DNA of 64,000 nucleotides from Scalesia atractyloides. Taxonomy: Eukaryota; Streptophyta; Magnoliopsida; Asterales; Asteraceae. The notes beneath the pieces are model-generated. The model saw nothing but the letters and a program-made list of their open reading frames with translations, did not search any database and was not told where the DNA came from. Shown here one piece after another: positions 57,826 through 64,000 of this stretch. The DNA is taken from the NCBI GenBank assembly GCA_947069175.1, contig CAMTDV010000028.1, forward strand, positions 65,369,660 to 65,433,659, in the 5' to 3' direction. The translations under genes were made by a program, and so were the position numbers. Position 1 is the first letter of the stretch; every line of letters begins with the position of its first letter.

Positions 57826-58969
57826 ATTTGTCACACCCCGACCCGCACGGAATAAGAGTCGGGGCATAATTGGGTTATCACCAAAGCTCATGATATTTAC
57901 GAATATGTTTCGTATGTACTAAAGTCAAAATTACATCCTCAATATTCCAAACATGTTCATACAAATACAAAGAAAGATAATCAACTAAACAATCCAAAGT
58001 CTAAACCAGTTTATTCTTCTAAACCATCCTATGTGTTTCTTGCTGCAGCTGGATCACCTGTATCATGTGTAAAAATGGGGGTTTTTGGGTCAACATAAGT
58101 TGGCGAGTGAACCTTGTTAGAAAAACATTATTATTGATCTCTTGTTATCTTTATCATGAAAAATTGTGCAATAATCATATGTAAGCAAACGTAATTAAAT
58201 TCTACAATAACAATAACAACAACAAACAATAACATACAATAACAAACCAACTTGCATGAATATATAACATGAATGAAACTGTATATGTTGGCAACGTCAC
58301 GTTCACGCTCATAATGTAATGGGGAACGGACGGCCTATGATAAATGTCTGTGCGATCAAGGCTCAATCAAACGGAGCCGATCGTATGTTGGCAACGCCTG
58401 GTTCACGCTCATAATGTAATGGGGAACAGCTCAACGCTCATAATGTAATGGGGAGCGGCGGCCTATGATAATGTATGTACTGAAAATGATAAATTTAATC
58501 TAAACAATAACCACACAAACAGTTGATACAAGTTGAATACACATTTGTTCATGAATATGACATATGCACAATAGTTTAAATGTGATAAATAATAAGACAC
58601 ATGATACACCCCAAAAAACGTGATTAAAACGGGGAATTTGTAGAGATTCACTCACATTGGGTGCGTTCGGTTGAAGATGATGAAATGCGCACGAGTTTAG
58701 AGGATTGATCGACAAGAATTAACTAACCTAAATAATAACGAAAGGTATGGTAAATGAGTGGATTTTATTAATAATTTTAATAGGATTTTTAGATGTATTT
58801 TTGTGAGTTTAAGGCATTTTCTATCTTTAAAAAATTATTTTTAAGTATTTTTAATTGATTTTTAAATTAAATAAATAAATAAAAATATAAAAAAATGTTG
58901 ACTTTTGCGTTGACCATTGACCGTTAACCGTGACTGTTGACTGTTTGACCGGTTCGCTAGTGTGCATGT

Positions 58970-59388
58970 GTGCGCCGGGTAAGGGTCAAACCCGAGACCT
59001 CCCGTACACGGTGCACGCAGCTCTACCAACTGAGCTACGTGTCTAACCCGAAATAATTTTTTTTAATTATATTTATATACTGTTTTAGTTTATTCAAAAT
59101 TCTTTTATTTTCAAAAAGGATTTTAATCATCGAACGGCGTGTGTAACAGGTCTCGAACCCGGACATGTGGGTTAGTGTTGCACACAGTCCATCGCTGGAC
59201 TGTGTGTCTAACCTGGTTAATATACTGATTTTTATTATACTTAACATCCTCAGTGAGTTAATCCGGTTCAGTTAAAAAGGAAAACATCTTTATTACAGAG
59301 CATACGATTATGTCAAGGATCGAACTCGCGGCGTGTGATAAGTGTGCGCACACATTCCACCGCTGGACTGTGTGTCTAACCCGAGATA
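58970..59388 (-). other. Three tRNA-like modules in the inner 5' LTR
   Basis: 58970-59050 (TAGCTCAGTTGGTAGAGC; CTCGGGTTTGACCC), 59138-59217 (CAGCGATGGACTGTGTGC; CGGGTTCGAGACC) and 59310-59388 (CAGCGGTGGAATGTGTGC; CGAGTTCGATCC). Same order and spacing as the 3' LTR. Confidence 0.68.
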
Positions 59389-60207
59389 TAATCCAATTTA
59401 TATTAAACTTATATACAAACTAACTTCATCTTCTACGTTACAATATCACAGACAACGATTACCCTACTGATTCTGTTTAATTCGATTGACAATCATTTAA
59501 GTGATTAAAACGAAATGGACAGGGAAGATTTTGGAAGTAGACATACCGGAAAATGGTCTTTCTCAGAATTTCGGCTAAGTCATCGGCTCTGTTTTATGGG
59601 CTTCGTCTGAGCGGACCAATTAACAGTTTTAATTAGCTAGATGTGGAATTGAAGTACTGAACAAGAGTTATCAGAAGGTTTAAAGGTTTATACCGTTTCA
59701 TAACGATTTCTAGAAATTCTCATAAATTTTCCGGCGAATGATGATTATCCGATATCGTCGCCTGGAACTGATTCTAATTGAAGGGTTTGAGTTAGCAAAA
59801 GCTTAACAACCGATAGAAGATGGAAGAATTGAGAAACTTACTGTTTTGATGGAAGAACGGTTTTCCGGCGAAAGTCCGGCGAGTTCAATAAGCTTTTCCG
59901 ACGAACTGAAAATAGAGCGAAAGTGAAATTGGAGGTTCTCCGGATGATTTTGAGTCGCGAGAGGATGCTATTGTTGGAGTAATTCAGGAAATGAATATCT
60001 TCGGTTATTAAAACCGAACATCACCAGAATTCAAGTTCAATCAAGACTGAATTGATTAGGAACGTCGGTTTAACGGTTATAATCAGAAATCTGCGATCAC
60101 TCAAACGTCTTGGACGTTTGGAAGCCGATAACGGTTTCAGTTAGCGTAAACAGGTCGATTCATGGTTGAACATATGATTTAATTGTTTCCTAGAACTCAC
60201 AAAAACA

Positions 60208-60290
60208 TCAAGTGGCGGAGTGGTTATATGTGCGCGAGTTAAGTTGTTGGGCTTTCCGGCAGACCCGGGTTCGAGTCCTGGCAGCCTGTT
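60208..60290 (+). other. tRNA-like module D in the inner 5' LTR
   Basis: AGTGGCGGAGTGGTTATATG, then CCGGGTTCGAGTCCTGG. One T-arm base is changed relative to the 3' LTR copy (G-T pair still possible). Confidence 0.65.
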
Positions 60291-60471
60291 TTTCATTTTA
60301 TTTATTTTATTTTTACTTTTTAACAATTATAGCTTTTAAATTCTAATTTGTTTATTAATTATGCATCGTTTAAAATTAAAATACACATAAATACGCAACG
60401 AAACATTTATAACTTGATATTCGATTACAAACGAAGCGGGTTTGGAAAACCCGTTTTTGACAAATGTTACA

Positions 60472-60476
60472 ATAAA
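60472..60476. other. TSD ATAAA, right copy
   Basis: Follows the LTR terminus directly; matches 49669-49673. Confidence 0.92.
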
Positions 60477-63150
60477 GCTTCGAAAGGTGCCATGCCGATA
60501 CTTGAATGATAGTTGTTGTTGTACGAAAATTCAACTAATGGTAGATGAGCGTCCCAATTCCCTTTGAAGTCTATGACACATGCTCGAAGCATGTCTTCAA
60601 GAGTTTGAATGGTGCGTTCAGATTGTCCATCAGGTTGAGGATGATAAGCGGTACTGAGGTCTAATCGTGTACCCAAAGCGGCTTGTACGGCTTGCCATGT
60701 TCGTGAAGTGAAACGACCATCACGATCTGAACTAATGCTTAACGGTACACCATGACGGCTTACGATTTCGCTGATGTAGATACGAGCTAACTTCTCATTC
60801 TTGAAGTCCTCGCGAATCGGAATGAAGTGAGCTGATTTTGTAAGACGATCAATGATTACCCATATAGTGTCATACCCACCAGAAGTGCGAGGTTACCCGG
60901 TAATGAAGTCCATGGTTATGTTTTCCCACTTCCATACAGGTATTTCAGGTTGGACTAGAAGTCCTGAGGGTCTTTGATGTTCAGCTTTTACTTTAGAACA
61001 GGTAAGGCACTTGGAAACAAAAACAGCAATATCCTTTTTCATGCCAGGCCACCAGTAGGTGTATCGAAGGTCTTGATACATCTTGTCGGCTCCTGGGTGT
61101 ACAAAGTATCGTGTTTTGTGCGCCTCTTTCATAAGGAAATCGCGAAGGTTATTGTGATCGGGAATCCATATGCGATCTAGATAATACAGAATACCATCGG
61201 ATTTTGTTTCGAGTTTAAGTTCTGCTCCACAAGATAGCTCATTGCGTATGTCGTTTTCTGTTTTAGAAACATGTTGAGCTTCTCGGATTTGATCTTTGAT
61301 GTCAGTTATGATTTGCGAACATAGAAGATGAATGGAGTTCGCATAACCCTTTCGACTGAGTGCATCGGCCACCACATTTGCCTTGCCAGGATGATACCGA
61401 ATTTCACAGTCGTAGTCATTAAGAAGTTCGACCCATCTTCGTTGCCTCATATTCAACTCCTTTTGGTACCGTAGAGGTAATGTCTCCATATCTTGAGAGC
61501 GAATACAACGGCTCCAAGTTCCAGGTCGTGGGTAGTGTAGTTTTCTCATGAACTTTGAGTTGTCTAGACGCGTAGGCTATTACTTTTCCCCTTTGCATTA
61601 ATACACAGCCTAATCCTTGCCCTGATGCGTCGCAATATACTACAAAGTCATCGCAACCTTCGGGGAGTGTGAGGATAGGTGCGTCACAAAGCTTTTGCTT
61701 AAGGGCTTGAAAGGCTTCTTCTTGTTTAGGTCCCCATATGAAGGGTTTTCCTTTATGTGTCAAAGCCGTGAGTGGTACAGCAATACGGGAGAAATTTGCA
61801 ATGAAACGGCGGTAGTAACCCACCAAACCAAGAAATGATCTTACTTCAGTAGGGGTACGTGGCGCTTGCCATTCCTGTACTGCTTTGATCTTTGAGGGGT
61901 CGACATGTATTCCCTTGTCATTGACGACATGTCCAAGAAATTGCACTTCTCTTAACCAGAATTCGCACTTGGAGAATTTAGCGTAGAGCTTTTCGGTTCT
62001 TAAGAGTGTGAGGATGAGTCGAAGGTGTCGTTCATGATCAAATTTAGACTTTGAGTAGATGAGGATGTCGTCGATGAAGACTATGACAAAGCGGTCGAGA
62101 TAGGGTTTGCATACCCTATTCATTAGATCCATGAATACAGCTGGGGCGTTGGTTAATCCAAATAGCATGACCATGAATTCGTAATGACCATAACGAGTTC
62201 GGAATGCGGTCTTTGGGACGTCTTCTTCATGTACTCTGAGTTGATGATAGCCGGAACGAAGGTCGATCTTTGAAAAACAGGTGGCACCTGGAGTTGGTCT
62301 AGAAGATCATCGATGCGAGGTAATGGATAGCGGTTCTTGACCGTTAATTTGTTGAGTTCTCTGTAATCGATACACATGCGAAACGTTCCATCCTTCTTCT
62401 TTACAAACAGAACAGTGCACCCCAAGGCGATGAGCTAGGACGTATGAATCCTTTGTCAATCAGTTCTTGCAGTTGACTGGCCAGCTCTTGCATTTCGGAT
62501 GGGGCTAACCTATAAGGAGATTTTGCGACGGGTGTAGCGCCAGGTACAAGATCAATGCGGAATTCGACTTCTCTCATGGGAGGAAGTCCTGAGATGTCGT
62601 CGGGAAAGACTTGTGGGAATTCTTTCACTACATGTATATCTTCTAGCTTCTTCTCCTTGTTTCCCTTCTTGACGACGTGAGTTAAGAATGCGACATAGTT
62701 CTTGCGGAGATACTTTCGGGCTTGAAGGCAGGACATCAATTTGAGTCCTTTCGAAGGGGTTTCTCCAAAGATTCGAAGGGTTTGACCGTCTGCGAGAGGA
62801 ATGCGAATGAACTTTTCGCGGCATACCACTTCAGCCTGATGTTGGCTGAGCCAGTCCATACCGATTATAATGTCGAAACTTCCCAACTTCATAGGAATGA
62901 GGTCAACTGGAAAATCGTGATCGTTTAGAGTGAGGGTACAATTCCGTATAATAGAGTTCAATGAGACCGGTTTTTCCTGTCAGCAACTTCCACCGTTATG
63001 GATTCCATGAGTTTATCACGAGTTTGGTTGAGGATAGGTTCAAATTCTAATGACACAAAACTCTTATCCGCGCCAGTATCAAATAACATGGATGCATAAC
63101 TACCATTGATGAGAAACGTACCGTTAACCACGTTGTTGTTGGCCCTAGCT
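60477..63150 (-). pseudogene. pol: Tekay pol of the outer element (upstream part)
   Basis: Reading from about 63150 down: protease (FDTGADKSFVS near 63070, GMDWLSQHQAEV), RT (FRMCIDYRELNKLTVKNRYP, FIDDILIYSKS), connection (FLGLVGYYRRFIANFSRIAV), RNase H (VYCDASGQGLGCVLMQ; CEIRYHPGKANVVADALS), integrase zinc region (CLTCSKVKAEHQRPSG) and core (STAYHPQPDGQSERTIQTLE), ending at the ALL(Y)G site where the inner element inserted. Frame breaks near 62970, 62410, 62170, 61500 and 60700-60890. The gene continues at 49673-49022. It is the older host copy of the nest. Confidence 0.92.
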
Positions 63151-64000
63151 TGATTGGCGTTGATGTTGAAAACTCTTCCTCTAGCAGGTGGAGGAGCTTG
63201 GTTAGCTTGATTCACCGGATTTGCTTGAGCTTGCGCATTTATGATGTTCACCAAGCGTGGACAAGTGTTTCTAAAGTGGTTTGGGTCTCCACAGTTGTAA
63301 CAGGCCCGCATGGGTTGCATATGGGGTAGTTGGGTTGGTAGTAGGTTTGGGCCGCATGTTGTGCAGGTGGTAGTAGTAGGGGTTGTTGGGCTTGACCCAT
63401 TATCTGATGGTGGGTTTGGGTTGTGGGTTGGTTGCGGTTAATTCGTTGAAGGGTGCGGCAGGTTTGGATGGTGTGACATGCACGGCCACAGCTGGTGCAA
63501 TATTGACAGGGGTGCTCGGGAGAGTGATGGTATTGGCAACGGGTGCATTTTGGGTAGGGGCCGGAGTATGGCCTTCTGTATGGTGTAGATGAGGGGGCAA
63601 CTTGGTTGATGGGTGCAGCAGTGATTGGGGGGTTTGTTTGGGTGACAGCAAAGTTTCTGGTGTTTCGCTTCCTTTTACCAGTAAACTTTCGAAGAGGAGC
63701 CAGAATGGGTTGAAGTTTGAGCCTCAATGGGGGCTTTCTTTTTCTCCTCCTTGAATTTACCGTTTCGGATGCGATTCTCGGTAAGTTCGGTAGCTAGTTC
63801 CATTGCAGCTTCCAGTGTTGCAGGTGAAGTGCTTAGAACCGAGTCTTGAATTTTCGATGGGAGGCCTCGAATGTAGTGTTCAACCAAGCGGTATACTGGG
63901 GTGAACAAGTTAGGAACCATCTGATTCAGCTCAAGAAATCTTTTGTTGTAGGAAGTATGATCTCCTTCCTTTTGCTTTAGCGAGTGGAATTCATCTTCCA
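63150..64000 (-). pseudogene. gag: Tekay gag of the outer element (cut by window edge)
   Basis: Nucleocapsid knuckle CYNCGDPNHFRNTCP near 63290, Pro/Thr-rich linker in two frames (63248-63727), then capsid C-terminal helices (VYRLVEHYIRGLPSKIQDSV; ELATELTENRIRNGK) up to the edge. Frameshifted relative to itself at about 63690. The start codon, leader and 5' LTR lie outside the window. Confidence 0.88.

Larger units (their letters stand above)
49674..60471 (-). mobile_element. Complete inner Tekay-type chromovirus (10.8 kb)
   Basis: 5' LTR 57829-60471, primer site, gag, pol, purine tract and 3' LTR 49674-52324, with perfect TSD ATAAA. The element order is gag, protease, RT, RNase H, integrase, chromodomain-like tail, as in Ty3/gypsy chromoviruses of the Tekay/Del group. 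LTRs differ by a few percent by eye, so the insertion is fairly recent, yet gag and pol contain several frameshifts, so it is not autonomous. It lies in the integrase of a sibling element. Confidence 0.93.
57829..60471 (-). repeat. 5' LTR of the inner Tekay element
   Basis: 2643 bp; begins (minus) TGTAACATTTGTCAAAAACG and ends GACTCTTATTCCGTGCGGGT...GTGTGACA. Confidence 0.93.

Noticed and set aside
1..64000. Organellar insertion, rRNA genes or centromeric satellite
   Set aside because: No plastid/mitochondrial coding sequence, rRNA segment or long regular satellite array was recognised anywhere in the window.

Overview
This is a 64 kb piece of a plant nuclear genome. The evidence is spliceosomal introns with GT/AG borders, a bromodomain GTE gene with introns, plant-type transposon families and AT-rich intergenic DNA. 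The Ty3/gypsy (Tekay-type chromovirus), MULE and copia sequences resemble those common in Asteraceae, but assignment to that family is inference.

Only one intact host gene is visible. It is a BET-family bromodomain/NET gene on the minus strand (coding exons 28474 down to 24802, ten exons, open throughout, 727 codons), with a separate 5' UTR exon near 29.1 kb. Tail to tail with it lies a broken lysine/histidine transporter (LHT1-like) pseudogene on the plus strand (22.3-24.3 kb). Almost everything else is transposon.

Layout: 0.9-1.6 kb, small MITE-like inverted repeats; 1.67-2.60 kb, a long-TIR Mutator-like/foldback element; 2.63-5.96 kb, a solo LTR with target-site duplication (TSD) ATAAT; 6.27-9.09 kb, a Mutator-like element with a 9-bp TSD that contains the 5' end of a Ty1/copia element (LTR, primer-binding site, broken gag); 9.39-16.80 kb, a three-LTR tandem non-autonomous LTR element (TSD TAATT); 17.00-19.46 kb, a solo Tekay-type LTR (TSD CGAAG); 21.5-21.9 kb, a MITE-like inverted repeat; 22.3-29.2 kb, the two host loci with MITEs in introns; 29.71-30.13 kb, a complete TRIM; 30.2-33.4 kb, LINE, Harbinger and Athila remnants; 33.4-37.9 kb, poorly resolved repeat debris with Harbinger-associated ORF fragments; 37.93-38.89 kb, a non-autonomous Helitron; 39.9-42.0 kb, a probable gypsy LTR; 42-46 kb, debris with a trihelix-like ORF fragment and a LINE tail; 46.42-64.0 kb, a Tekay element inserted in the LINE, with a second, complete Tekay element (49674-60471, TSD ATAAA) inserted in the integrase of the first.

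The most unusual signal is in the Tekay-family LTRs. Every copy in the window (four LTRs) carries four tRNA-like modules: three about 165 bp apart in the sense direction downstream of the LTR TATA box, and one antisense near the LTR 5' end. These have recognisable A- and B-box-like motifs, and several have perfect T-arm stems. I found no multi-gene system, gene cluster, CRISPR array or host functional module that looks new. The novelty here is in transposon structure.
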